This document shows, one piece after another, positions 6,862 to 15,445 of a DNA stretch of 64,000 nucleotides. The translations under genes were made by a program, and so were the position numbers. Source of the DNA: Pyrococcus furiosus DSM 3638 (GTDB lineage Archaea > Methanobacteriota_B > Thermococci > Thermococcales > Thermococcaceae). Location: the NCBI RefSeq assembly GCF_000007305.1, contig NC_003413.1, positions 1,297,318-1,361,317 of the forward strand, read 5' to 3'. Numbering within the stretch: the stretch's first letter is position 1; the number at the start of each line of letters is the position of its first letter. The notes under the pieces were generated by a model, which was not told the DNA's origin, searched no databases, and was given only the letters and a program-made list of their open reading frames with translations.

Positions 6862-8810
6862 TATTCAACCACCTCCTCAATCTCTCCATGTCCTGGGGGC
6901 AAAACGCTCATTATATCTTCTTCAGAGACCCTATATCCCCATTTTTCAAATATTTTTTGGATTTTCTTTACAAGGTCACTCTTCTTTAATCCTCCAGGCC
7001 TTATCACTACATACTTGTTTGTATGAGCTTTTACCGCATCAACTGGACCACACATGACAAGCTCTTCCCCCTCAACATTAACTATTCCAACCGCAAGTTT
7101 AAGAGGGATCCCATGAATCCAATTTCTCTTCCCATACACCATAAAGGCTCCTTTGGGTAGGTATTCTCCAGCAGGGGCTTGTTTGCTAACTTGCTCTGGG
7201 TAAACCCAGTAAGCATCTGCCGAAGCTAATCCCTCGCTCCATGCTCTACTCATGGCAACGGCAAATTGACAAGCTTCTCTGATCGTTTTTTCACTGGCAT
7301 TTCTACCATTTTTTATAATAACATGAGGAGCCCCCCATATGTCTGCGTGACAATAGATGTCATTTTCATCCATATGCTTTTTAACAACGATTTCATTCGT
7401 TGTAGCATCCTTCCCTCCGATGACCAGAAAACCTTCGCTGCTAATAAACCACCTAAATTTTTCAAACCACTTTTTCTTTTTGCGGGTGATTTTCTTTATG
7501 TTGATTTCTTTACTCTCTCGCTCTATCTCTTTTTCAAGCTCTATTAATTTTCTTTTAGTTTCCTCATATGCTATTTTTGCTCCTTCCAGTTTCTTCTTTG
7601 CTTTTTTCGCCCTCTCATAGTAAAGCTCAGCATTTTCTTCTAGTGATTTTTCAACATCGAGAGAAACTTTTATCCCATCCAAATTGAGCGTTACTTTGTT
7701 GTCGGTTACGTCGATTATCATTTTTGCCCAAGGGTAGCCAGCTTTCTTTCCTTCTTCTATCCTCTTTTTAACTTCTTCAACTCCATATTGCTTTAATGCT
7801 GAGGAAATAACTCTTAAGATTTCATTTACAATGGAATAGTGGGCATAGAGCGCGTCACCCTTTTCCTGATTAGTCATGGCTTCTTTTTCAAATCCTTTTA
7901 TCTGTTCTTCAATTCTCCTTAAAGAAATTTCAAGAGCCTTTCTCCTTTCTTCTAGTTGCTTGGTTTTTTCGAGTCTTGCTTTTTCAATTGTTAGCTTTCC
8001 AAAGTATTCATCCAAAGCTTCGCTAAAAGATTCATAATATCTTTTTGTATATTCCCGATACCATTGTAGATCTATTGGAACGACATCCACCATAACCCCT
8101 TCTTTGTTATATACAATGTTAGGCTTTTTTTCATCGTTTAGAACTGTTAGAAGAGTATCATATACGAGTCTTAATTCTTCTTCACTTAGTTCATCAACCT
8201 TTCTATCTTTATCTATTTTTGCTCTAAGGAGAGTCTCTTCAGAATATAAGCCTCCAATGCTAAAATTTTTCGCAAGCGCTCTCACGATTTCAGTTCCCTG
8301 GGAGTTCAATATTATCTCTTTGAACTCTTCAAAGCTAACTTTTAGGGGGTTAGCTCTAGAAGGGGGAAAAACGTACTTAATTTTTGGTTTTATTGCCCTA
8401 TCTTTAAACTCTTCATATCTAAGAGCCCCAATTATTTCCCAATCTTTAGTTACAAATATAATATTCCCCCTACCAAAAAGTTCGGCGATGAGGAAATATT
8501 CACCAAACGACAAGATAACTACCCTATCGAATTCGTATTGCCTTATATCCTCAAGAAATTTTCCAGACAAATATTTTCGTAAAAGCATCGCGAATGAAGT
8601 TGGCTGTAGATTCTCCTTAACGTAAGTAGTTATGTGGATTCTCTTTCCAGCCTCAATTAACAAATCTACCCTTCCTACTCCCGTCTTGTGAAGTTTAAAC
8701 CTAATTTCATTACCTTCATGATAAATTTTCTCAACCCTCGAACCCACTATCATGTCTTTTAGTTCCTCGGTTATGTATTTTATATCCACACTGCTCATGC
8801 TTTCTTTCAT
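6861..8810 (-). CDS. rqcH: RqcH/NEMF-family ribosome quality control protein
   Basis: RqcH binds stalled 50S-peptidyl-tRNA complexes and recruits tRNA-Ala to add C-terminal alanine tails. The 649-residue protein has the family order: NFACT-N domain (about 1-220) with the diagnostic Asp-Arg pair D95-R96 (YEFDRVV), long coiled coils (about 270-345 and 390-440), and the NFACT-R domain from about 447 (KWFEKFRWFISSEGF) including IYCHADIWGAPHVIIKNG. Archaeal members lack the eukaryotic NFACT-C domain, as here. Its stop overlaps the start of an unknown 145-residue protein. An ATG five codons in (MSSVDIKY) is an alternative start. Confidence 0.92.
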   Translation of the reverse strand: MKESMSSVDIKYITEELKDMIVGSRVEKIYHEGNEIRFKLHKTGVGRVDLLIEAGKRIHITTYVKENLQPTSFAMLLRKYLSGKFLEDIRQYEFDRVVILSFGEYFLIAELFGRGNIIFVTKDWEIIGALRYEEFKDRAIKPKIKYVFPPSRANPLKVSFEEFKEIILNSQGTEIVRALAKNFSIGGLYSEETLLRAKIDKDRKVDELSEEELRLVYDTLLTVLNDEKKPNIVYNKEGVMVDVVPIDLQWYREYTKRYYESFSEALDEYFGKLTIEKARLEKTKQLEERRKALEISLRRIEEQIKGFEKEAMTNQEKGDALYAHYSIVNEILRVISSALKQYGVEEVKKRIEEGKKAGYPWAKMIIDVTDNKVTLNLDGIKVSLDVEKSLEENAELYYERAKKAKKKLEGAKIAYEETKRKLIELEKEIERESKEINIKKITRKKKKWFEKFRWFISSEGFLVIGGKDATTNEIVVKKHMDENDIYCHADIWGAPHVIIKNGRNASEKTIREACQFAVAMSRAWSEGLASADAYWVYPEQVSKQAPAGEYLPKGAFMVYGKRNWIHGIPLKLAVGIVNVEGEELVMCGPVDAVKAHTNKYVVIRPGGLKKSDLVKKIQKIFEKWGYRVSEEDIMSVLPPGHGEIEEVVE

Positions 8811-8950
8811 AAATACCCCCCCTAAGGTTAGTTTTGCAATTTTATAAAGATGGGGTGGTTATTTACATCTCTTACCCAGGACTTACAGTTTTCTATATTT
8901 TATATACATAAAGCATTTTTTAGTAAACAAAGCTAAGATATAGGCAAAAT

Positions 8951-8960
8951 CGTTAAATAC
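8951..8960 (+). promoter_or_regulatory. Probable TATA box of the GH57 gene
   Basis: The CGTTAAATAC element lies about 38 bp before the ATG at 8994, which would place transcription start some 10 bp upstream of the codon. The 183-bp divergent spacer also carries AT-rich stretches for the rqcH promoter on the other strand. No operator repeat stood out. Confidence 0.4.
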
Positions 8961-8993
8961 TCTCTTCATAAATCTTTTCATAGGGAATTAGCC

Positions 8994-10892
8994 ATGAGAG
9001 GATACTTAACTTTTGTCTTACACTCCCATATACCTTATGTAAGAAAGCACGGAAAGTGGCCCTTTGGGGAAGAGTGGGTTTTTGAGGCTATTGCAGAAAC
9101 ATACATTCCTCTACTTATGGAGTTTGAAAAGTTGCGCAACAAAGGTGTAAACTTCAAACTCGTTATAAGCTTCTCTCCAGTGCTATTGGAGCAACTAAAC
9201 GACGAATACATGAAAAAAGAGTTCGAAAAGTATATCACTAGAAAATTAGAGCTTATGAAAGAAGATCTTACAAAATACACGAACGATCAATTGAAAAAAG
9301 CAATAGCCTACATGATAACATACTTTGAAGATGTTTATAGGTATTGGAAGGAAATTAATGGCGACATTATAGGAAAATTTAGAGAATTCCAAGAAGCAGG
9401 TTACCTTGAAATAATAACATCAGCTGCAACTCATGGATACCTCCCACTTTTGGGAAGGGATGAAGCTATCGAAGGTCAAATTGCAAATGCGATAAAGACT
9501 TACGAAAAGTATTTCCAGAGAAGGCCCAGAGGAATGTGGTTACCCGAGTGTGCATACAGGCCTGATGGATACTGGAGAAGCCCGAGTACAGGAGAGGTAG
9601 TTTGGAGGAAGGGAATTGAGCACTTCCTTAAGAAGTATGGGATAGACTACTTTTTCGTGGAGAGTCATCTAATTGACGAAGGACCAGCTACTTCCAAGTA
9701 CGGGGAGATTTTACCCGAAAAAACCAAGAAGTCGACGCTAAGACCCTACTTCCTTAAAAATGGAATTGCCGTTTTTGCAAGAAATAGAGAAACGGGGATT
9801 CAAGTGTGGAGCGCAGACATAGGGTACCCAGGAGACTTCTGGTATAGAGAATTCCACAAGAAGGCCGAGAAAAGTGGAGGACAGTATTGGAGGGTTACAT
9901 CTAAGGAGATTGACCTTGGAGGAAAAGAGCCCTATGTGCCAGAAAAGGCCATGGAAAGAGTTGAAGAACATGCAAGGCACTTTATATCATTGGTATCCTC
10001 CCTTCTAGAAGAATTCAAGAAAAAAGAAGGAGAATATGGAATAGTAGTTGCTCCCTATGATACCGAACTATTTGGACACTGGTGGTTCGAGGGGGTTAAG
10101 TGGTTAGGAAAAGTTTTGGAGCTTGCCGAGAAGCTAGGAATTAAGACTACGACAATATCCGAATTTCTAGACAACTTCGATGGTAAAAGGTATGAAATAG
10201 AGCTACCTGAAGGCTCCTGGGGAATGTTCGGAACTCACTATACATGGTGGAACCCAGAAGTTGAGTGGACATGGCCAATAATCCACTTGGCGGAAGATAG
10301 AATGGTGGCATTAGCTAGCAAATACCTTGGAAGAGACGAGCTAACAGATAGGACATTGGATCAGCTTGGCAGAGAGCTTCTTCTTATTGAATCAAGTGAC
10401 TGGCAGTTCTTAATAACAACAAAGCAGGCAAAGAAATATGCCAAAAAGAGGATTCTCGAGCACGCCCACATTTTCCACAGGCTTGCAAATTCCCTGGAAG
10501 TGTATGTAAAAACTGGGGAATTTCCGGAGATGGAACTTCTCGAAGAAGCAGAAGATAAAGACAATGTCTTCCATCCAATAGTTATAGAGCCATATGTTAG
10601 TGAAGTTCCGCCTGAAGTTCCAGAATACATTGAGCCTCCCCAGATTCCCAAAGAGGAAGAAGATAAAGAGAGAGGAAAATTTTCAAGTGGCCAGAGCATG
10701 GGCAGAGACTTCGAAGAATTTTTGCTCTCCATAAAGGGAATTGGTCCAAAGACCATAGAAAAGCTCAAGAAGGTAGGTATAACGAAGCCTGAAGACTTCC
10801 TTAATTGGAAGATAGAGGAGCTTGCCAAAAAAGCAAGAGTTCCAAAAAAGAGATTAGAAAGGATCTATAGGAGATTAAGAGCTCTTCTTTAG
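8994..10892 (+). CDS. GH57 1,4-alpha-glucan branching enzyme with C-terminal HhH domain
   Basis: It forms alpha-1,6 branches in alpha-glucans (glycogen). The 632-residue protein opens with the GH57 signature TFVLHSHIPYVRKHG. The nucleophile is E185 in MWLPECAY and the acid/base D356 in APYDTELFGHWWFEG; both sit two residues after the characterised Thermococcus kodakarensis TK1436 branching-enzyme residues E183 and D354. The catalytic domain ends near 530. A Pro/Glu-rich linker (VSEVPPEVPEYIEPP) then leads to a helix-hairpin-helix domain at about 575-632 (SIKGIGPKTIEKLKKVGI). It tail-overlaps serA by 18 bp. The gene was long listed as an amylase in related genomes; branching activity is assigned by these residues. 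Confidence 0.88.
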   Translation: MRGYLTFVLHSHIPYVRKHGKWPFGEEWVFEAIAETYIPLLMEFEKLRNKGVNFKLVISFSPVLLEQLNDEYMKKEFEKYITRKLELMKEDLTKYTNDQLKKAIAYMITYFEDVYRYWKEINGDIIGKFREFQEAGYLEIITSAATHGYLPLLGRDEAIEGQIANAIKTYEKYFQRRPRGMWLPECAYRPDGYWRSPSTGEVVWRKGIEHFLKKYGIDYFFVESHLIDEGPATSKYGEILPEKTKKSTLRPYFLKNGIAVFARNRETGIQVWSADIGYPGDFWYREFHKKAEKSGGQYWRVTSKEIDLGGKEPYVPEKAMERVEEHARHFISLVSSLLEEFKKKEGEYGIVVAPYDTELFGHWWFEGVKWLGKVLELAEKLGIKTTTISEFLDNFDGKRYEIELPEGSWGMFGTHYTWWNPEVEWTWPIIHLAEDRMVALASKYLGRDELTDRTLDQLGRELLLIESSDWQFLITTKQAKKYAKKRILEHAHIFHRLANSLEVYVKTGEFPEMELLEEAEDKDNVFHPIVIEPYVSEVPPEVPEYIEPPQIPKEEEDKERGKFSSGQSMGRDFEEFLLSIKGIGPKTIEKLKKVGITKPEDFLNWKIEELAKKARVPKKRLERIYRRLRALL

Positions 10893-11798
10893 TATTTCTA
10901 CAATTTTTTCCGCTACTTCTACTCCCGCTCTCTCCTGGGCTTCGTAAGTTGAGGCTCCTATGTGAGGTGTTAGAACAACATTGTCAAATTTCGTTAGTGG
11001 ATGGTTTTCTGGAAGAGGCTCTTCTTCAAATACATCTAACCCTGCACCCGCAATCCATCCCTCTTCAAGAGCTTTAATTAGGGCCTGTGTATCGACTACA
11101 GCCCCTCTCGAAGTGTTTATTAAAATAGCTGTTCTCTTCATAAGCCTAAGTCTCTCTTCGTTAATGAGGTGATATGTTTCCGGAATTAATGGAACATGAA
11201 TTGTGACTATATCGCTCTCCTTTAGCAGTGTTTCTAGATCCACAAACTTTCCACCGACTTCTTTAGCTCTCTCTTCGTTAGGGTAGGGGTCATAAAGTAA
11301 CAATTTCATGCCTAAAGCTCTTGCAATCTTCGCAACTTGATAGCCAATTCTTCCAAATCCAATTATTCCAAGGGTTTTTCCTTCAAGTTCTATACCCATA
11401 CACTCCTTCTTCGCCCACTTTCCTTCCCTCATCTTTCTATCAGCATAAGCTATCTTCCTAGCAACTGCAAACATCAACCCAACAGCCAACTCTGCAACAC
11501 TTCTAGAACTGGCTGCTGGAGCATTAACAACTTCAATGCCTTTCTCTTTAGCAGCTTCAACATCTATGTTATCCAATCCAACTCCAGCTCTTGCAATTAC
11601 CTTTAATTTTGGAGCATTTTCTATTACCTTTCTTGTAATCTTTGGCTTACTTCTAACTATAATAGCTTCAACATCTCTAACTAATTCTAAAAGCCTATTT
11701 TCCTCCGGATACTCCTCGTAAATAACTTCAAAACCAGCATCTTTTAGTATATTTAGAGCCTTTTCATGAAGAGGGGCAGCTACAAGCACCTTCACCAT
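10875..11798 (-). CDS. serA: D-3-phosphoglycerate dehydrogenase, short form without ACT domain
   Basis: First step of phosphorylated serine synthesis, oxidising 3-phosphoglycerate with NAD+. The protein of about 307 residues has the NAD-binding GIIGFGRIGYQVAK, the catalytic Arg in NTSRGAVVD, and the catalytic His in LTPHIGAST. It stops right after the NAD-binding fold, so the regulatory ACT domain of longer SerA proteins is absent. The ATG at 11798 follows GGAGGTGA with 2-nt spacing. It lies 2 bp downstream of the DUF47 gene, in an apparent panE-DUF47-serA operon. A related hydroxyacid dehydrogenase activity cannot be excluded. Confidence 0.87.
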   Translation of the reverse strand: MVKVLVAAPLHEKALNILKDAGFEVIYEEYPEENRLLELVRDVEAIIVRSKPKITRKVIENAPKLKVIARAGVGLDNIDVEAAKEKGIEVVNAPAASSRSVAELAVGLMFAVARKIAYADRKMREGKWAKKECMGIELEGKTLGIIGFGRIGYQVAKIARALGMKLLLYDPYPNEERAKEVGGKFVDLETLLKESDIVTIHVPLIPETYHLINEERLRLMKRTAILINTSRGAVVDTQALIKALEEGWIAGAGLDVFEEEPLPENHPLTKFDNVVLTPHIGASTYEAQERAGVEVAEKIVEILKKSS

Positions 11799-11800
11799 TA

Positions 11801-12439
11801 TCACCTCCTTTTAACGGCCATAAGCATTATATGGTCTGAAGCATCTTCAGCCCTATCGGCAATATCTCCAATTTTTGTGATAATTTGGTTCCAAATAAGC
11901 TTTGCGTAAGTGGAAATGTTTTCATCTTCAAATATCTTTCTCAGCAAAGAGTATTCTATTTTATCGGCATCCTCTTCTTGAGCTTCAGTGGACTTAGAAT
12001 ATTCAAGTGCTCTATCTACGTCAGTCTCTAAGGATACAACAGCTTCTTTGAGGTACTCAAATGTTTTTAGGGATTCGTTGATTAAAATAAGGATCTTTTC
12101 TTTATATTCCGGGGGAACTGCAGGCTTAGCAAATATTAGGGTATGGGCAGCACTTTCCGCAGCATCTGCAACATTATCTATTAGCTCTACAAGTCTTATG
12201 TAATCCCCTCTATTTGCCGGAATAAAGGCTCCTGAGTAAAGCATAAGCTCTATTTCTCTCCTAAGCTTATCGGCCCGAGTTTCACTCTCCTCGACTTTAG
12301 TTAACAGCTCCTCGGCATTTCCTATGTTTCCCTGCAAATACTGAACAAACATCTCCTTGGTGTATTTTAATGTATCTCCGACCATTGTCAAATGATCCCT
12401 TATTAGTTTAAACACATCATTCTCTTTTGCCCCAAACAT
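11801..12439 (-). CDS. DUF47/TIGR00153 PhoU-like protein
   Basis: A 212-residue all-helical protein of the DUF47 family, related to PhoU and usually linked to Pit-type phosphate transporters as a regulatory partner. Diagnostic segments are LIDNVADAAESAAHTL and the C-terminal IGDIADRAEDASDHIMLM, both Asp/Glu-rich metal-binding motifs as in PhoU. No phosphate transporter gene lies nearby, so its partner is elsewhere. The start at 12439 has GGAGGAG 6 nt upstream; a longer start at 12454 is possible. It overlaps the 3' end of panE by 23 bp. Confidence 0.85.
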   Translation of the reverse strand: MFGAKENDVFKLIRDHLTMVGDTLKYTKEMFVQYLQGNIGNAEELLTKVEESETRADKLRREIELMLYSGAFIPANRGDYIRLVELIDNVADAAESAAHTLIFAKPAVPPEYKEKILILINESLKTFEYLKEAVVSLETDVDRALEYSKSTEAQEEDADKIEYSLLRKIFEDENISTYAKLIWNQIITKIGDIADRAEDASDHIMLMAVKRR

Positions 12440-13343
12440 TTTCCACTCCTCCATGTAACTTTTCCATTCCCTTAATTAACCCCCACAGAAGAAAATTAAG
12501 GGGAGCTTCAAGCCCAACAGATTTGGCATACTCAACTATTTTTCCGTTTATGTAGTCAATTTCAGTCTTTCTCCCCTTTAATATATCCTGGAGCATGGAA
12601 TTGTAATTCTCCCTAGTTTTTTTCAATGTCTGGAATAGCAAATCTATTGGATGAACCTCTAATTTTACTCCATTTTGCGTCGCAACCTTACACCCCTCTT
12701 TCACAACTTCTACTGCTACAGAAAGCAATTCCTCATTGTCTAGAATTGCCCCATTTTTAACCCGTAACAGAGTGCCAATGGGGTTAATAGCAGAATTAAC
12801 AATTGCCTTTGCCCATATCCACCCTTCAATGTTCTCACTTACAATAGTTTCTAATCCCGCTCTATTGAAAATTTCGGAAATTTTGTCAACAAATGTGTGA
12901 CGCCCTTTAGGGTATAAACCAACTACAGTTATTCCTTTTCCCGTCCACTTCACAACCCCTGAGCTCACTAAGATAGCTCCATTTGTAGTTATTCCTCCTA
13001 TAGGCTTTCCCCCGAACTTTCTTATTTCATCTTCATTTCCTATTCCATTTTGAATACTTAATATCCAAGTGTCCTCCACAATCGCTTTAGAGGCTCTAAG
13101 GGCTTCTACTGTAGAGTACGATTTTGTTGCGAGTATTATTAGATCTGGTTTTTCTTCGGGAGGAGAGATTGTAGCAGGAACTTTTATCACCTCTTCTATA
13201 ATCCCAGTTATCCTAAGCCCTCTCTTATTTATTGCATCTACATGGGGCTTTCTGCCAATAAGAACAACATCCTCACCTGCAGCGAAAAGTAGCCCTCCAA
13301 AAAGCGAGCCTATAGCCCCAGCACCCAGAACATAAATTTTCAT
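12417..13343 (-). CDS. panE: 2-dehydropantoate 2-reductase (ketopantoate reductase)
   Basis: It reduces ketopantoate to pantoate in the CoA pathway; in Thermococcus the homologous enzyme uses NADH and is feedback-inhibited by CoA. The 308-residue protein starts MKIYVLGAGAIGSLFGGLL, the Rossmann dinucleotide motif. It also has LATKSYSTVEAL, SIQNGIGNED (conserved Asn) and the catalytic Lys region WIWAKAIVNSAINPI. The start at 13343 is set by homology; a further upstream ATG would add 18 unrelated residues. It forms a divergent pair with the radical SAM gene at 13407 and heads the panE-DUF47-serA cluster. Confidence 0.92.
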   Translation of the reverse strand: MKIYVLGAGAIGSLFGGLLFAAGEDVVLIGRKPHVDAINKRGLRITGIIEEVIKVPATISPPEEKPDLIILATKSYSTVEALRASKAIVEDTWILSIQNGIGNEDEIRKFGGKPIGGITTNGAILVSSGVVKWTGKGITVVGLYPKGRHTFVDKISEIFNRAGLETIVSENIEGWIWAKAIVNSAINPIGTLLRVKNGAILDNEELLSVAVEVVKEGCKVATQNGVKLEVHPIDLLFQTLKKTRENYNSMLQDILKGRKTEIDYINGKIVEYAKSVGLEAPLNFLLWGLIKGMEKLHGGVENVWGKRE

Positions 13344-13406
13344 TCCACATCTCCTCATATTAGTTTGGGGGTAGATATATAAATGCCCTTTGCTCATAAG
13401 GTAGTG

Positions 13407-14453
13407 ATGAGAACAGCACTATATTGGGAGCCCCTAGAGGATGGAAAAGTTAAATGCAAGCTTTGCCCGCTAAATTGCATTATAAACCCAGAAAAAAGAG
13501 GATCTTGTAAAGTTAGGATTAACATAGATGGAAAGCTCTATACCTTAAATTATGGGAAGGTCTCCTCAATAGCCCTCGATCCCATAGAGAAAAAGCCCCT
13601 ATTTCACTTCTGGCCAGGCTCCTGTGCATTTTCAATAGGAACTGTAGGATGTAACATGCACTGTAAGCACTGCCAAAATTGGGAAATTAGTCAAGCGGAT
13701 GAAAGCTTCCCTTACCTTCAAGATGCAACGCCAGAAAGTATAGTGAGGTTAGCAAGACACTACGAATGCGAGAGCATAGCCTACACTTACAACGAACCCA
13801 CCATATGGTATGAGTTCGTTTTGGACACAGCAAAACTAGCTAAGAAGGAAGGACTAAACAATATTCTGGTAACAAATGGTTACATAAATGAGGAGCCATT
13901 TAGAGAGTTAGCAAAATACATAGATGCCATGAACATTGATATAAAAGCATTTAACGACAAATTCTACATGAAAATTTCAAGTGTGCCAAGTGGCGAGCCG
14001 AGCAGAAGAACCGCAGTAATTGCCAAAAAAGAATTTGGAATTCACGTTGAGCTAACATACTTAATAATTCCAACTCTTAATGATAATGAAGAAGAAATTA
14101 GAAGATTTGCCAGGTGGGTTGTGGAAGAGCTCGGAGATGATACCCCAGTACACTTCTCACGCTTCTTCCCACATTACAAACTGTTGAATTTACCTCCAAC
14201 CCCTATACAAACTTTGGAAAAAGCTTATAAGATAGCCAAAGAAGAAGGACTCAAGTTCGTGTACCTCGGAAATGTTCCTGGACATGAAGGAGAAAATACA
14301 TACTGTCCACGTTGTGGAAAATTACTAATAGAAAGATGGGGATTTGAGATATTAAGGTATGAAATAAAAGATGGAAAATGCAAATACTGTGGTGAACAAA
14401 TCCCTATAGTTGGAGAATATCAAAGGAAAACATACAGGGGAATGTGGTGGTAA
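13407..14453 (+). CDS. AmmeMemoRadiSam-type radical SAM protein
   Basis: A 348-residue radical SAM enzyme of the group formerly called pyruvate formate-lyase activating enzyme homologues and now the AmmeMemoRadiSam system. The cluster motif CNMHCKHCQNW gives C82, C86 and C89. An N-terminal cysteine set (C17, C20, C24, C34) and a C-terminal zinc ribbon (CPRCG...CKYCG) flank the barrel. AMMECR1 and Memo partners are not in the window. The ATG at 13407 is chosen because a TATA-like GATATATAAAT ends near 13384, placing transcription start close to it; the ATG at 13383 would overlap that promoter. The exact reaction is unknown. Confidence 0.85.
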   Translation: MRTALYWEPLEDGKVKCKLCPLNCIINPEKRGSCKVRINIDGKLYTLNYGKVSSIALDPIEKKPLFHFWPGSCAFSIGTVGCNMHCKHCQNWEISQADESFPYLQDATPESIVRLARHYECESIAYTYNEPTIWYEFVLDTAKLAKKEGLNNILVTNGYINEEPFRELAKYIDAMNIDIKAFNDKFYMKISSVPSGEPSRRTAVIAKKEFGIHVELTYLIIPTLNDNEEEIRRFARWVVEELGDDTPVHFSRFFPHYKLLNLPPTPIQTLEKAYKIAKEEGLKFVYLGNVPGHEGENTYCPRCGKLLIERWGFEILRYEIKDGKCKYCGEQIPIVGEYQRKTYRGMWW

Positions 14454-14454
14454 T

Positions 14455-15258
14455 ATGGTGCTAATAGAGGCAATTTTTTATATTGAAGTGCTAGGAAATG
14501 ATAAGAAAGCCGTAGAAACTTCTAGCATGGAAATTGAGAAAAAACTAAAAGAAGAGAGAAACGTTAAAATAAAGGGAATATATAGGGATAAAGTCGTTGA
14601 AAATGAAGAAGACGAGAAATTTAAATATTCAACAGTCGTTGAAGCCCATGTAGAGGGAAAACTTGGAAATATCGTTGATTTAGTTTTGAAGTATGGACCT
14701 ACAATAGTTGAAATTGAAAATGTGAAGGGTAACGAGATACATGCAAAAGAGCTTGTTCCAATATTGGGAAGAATAGCATATGTAGTTGGCGCACTCATAG
14801 ATAAGTTTGGCCCTGTAGTAGCTTACCCAAAACTCGATGCTCTGCCAAAACCCAAAATTGGTTATTCTGAAGAAGAAATTGAGAGGATGATCATCGAAGA
14901 AAATCTAATAAGATATAGATTCGCAGTAGAGATTTACGGTAACTCTCTTGGGGAGATAGAAGAAAATTTGAGTAAGGCCCTATTTCTAGAAGGGTGTAAA
15001 ATAAACAAAATTAAGGTAACCGAGAAAGAAAAAATACCACTAGAGGACAATAAAGTTAGAATAAAGGCTTTAGCTGGTGTGGAACTTCTCTCAGATTTAA
15101 AAACTCTTTTTGTTTTAGCTGCCAAATATGCCCCTCTAGCATTTATAATAATTGAACCTGAAATAATAAATATAGACCCGGCAGAGCTTCAATCAACTCT
15201 TTCGGAAATAGCAAGTATAGTCAACGATTTAGTTCATAGACCCTTACTGGCAGAATAG
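14455..15258 (+). CDS. Unknown protein with two tandem related domains
   Basis: A 267-residue soluble protein with no recognised family. The N-terminal half (about 3-115) and C-terminal half (about 145-262) look like diverged copies. Each begins with a beta strand VEI/IEV-x-G, a long helix with KKL or SKAL, a strand with KIKGI or KINKI, a YGPTIVEIEN versus YAPLAFIIIEPE stretch, and ends with a helix ELxxxLxxIAxIV. The start at 14455 lies 1 bp after the stop of the radical SAM gene, so the two are probably co-translated and may work together. No cysteine motif is present, so it is not itself an Fe-S protein. Confidence 0.7.
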   Translation: MVLIEAIFYIEVLGNDKKAVETSSMEIEKKLKEERNVKIKGIYRDKVVENEEDEKFKYSTVVEAHVEGKLGNIVDLVLKYGPTIVEIENVKGNEIHAKELVPILGRIAYVVGALIDKFGPVVAYPKLDALPKPKIGYSEEEIERMIIEENLIRYRFAVEIYGNSLGEIEENLSKALFLEGCKINKIKVTEKEKIPLEDNKVRIKALAGVELLSDLKTLFVLAAKYAPLAFIIIEPEIINIDPAELQSTLSEIASIVNDLVHRPLLAE

Positions 15259-15371
15259 AAATAGATATTATCGGCAAACACCGAAAATTTCATAGACACA
15301 TCATGAAGCTGCTAAAATCTATTACGGCGATTGGCGAGCTTCTTTAATCGTTAGAAAGGGTTTGGAACCGA

Positions 15372-15385
15372 AAAGTATTTATACC
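15372..15385 (+). promoter_or_regulatory. Strong BRE/TATA promoter of the S-layer gene
   Basis: CGAAAAGTATTTATAC combines a purine-rich BRE with TATTTATA. Transcription should start near 15407, giving a leader of about 40 nt that contains GGGAGGTGGAG as ribosome site. The match to the Pyrococcus consensus is close, fitting an abundant surface protein. Confidence 0.65.
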
Positions 15386-15445
15386 CCGCACTGACACACA
15401 TATAGATGAAGCCCGTATGGGCAGATTATTGGGAGGTGGAGAAAA

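Noticed and set aside
8104-8625. 173-residue frame opposite rqcH
   Set aside because: Ser/Phe/Leu-rich composition typical of antisense to a lysine/glutamate-rich gene; rqcH is certain here.
10361-10828. 155-residue frame opposite the branching-enzyme gene
   Set aside because: It lies wholly inside the GH57 gene on the other strand and has no ribosome site or family resemblance.
15259-15445. Possible small RNA in the spacer before the S-layer gene
   Set aside because: A CATGATGTG resembling a C box was seen on the minus strand, but no CTGA boxes at proper spacing; the spacer is explained by the S-layer promoter.
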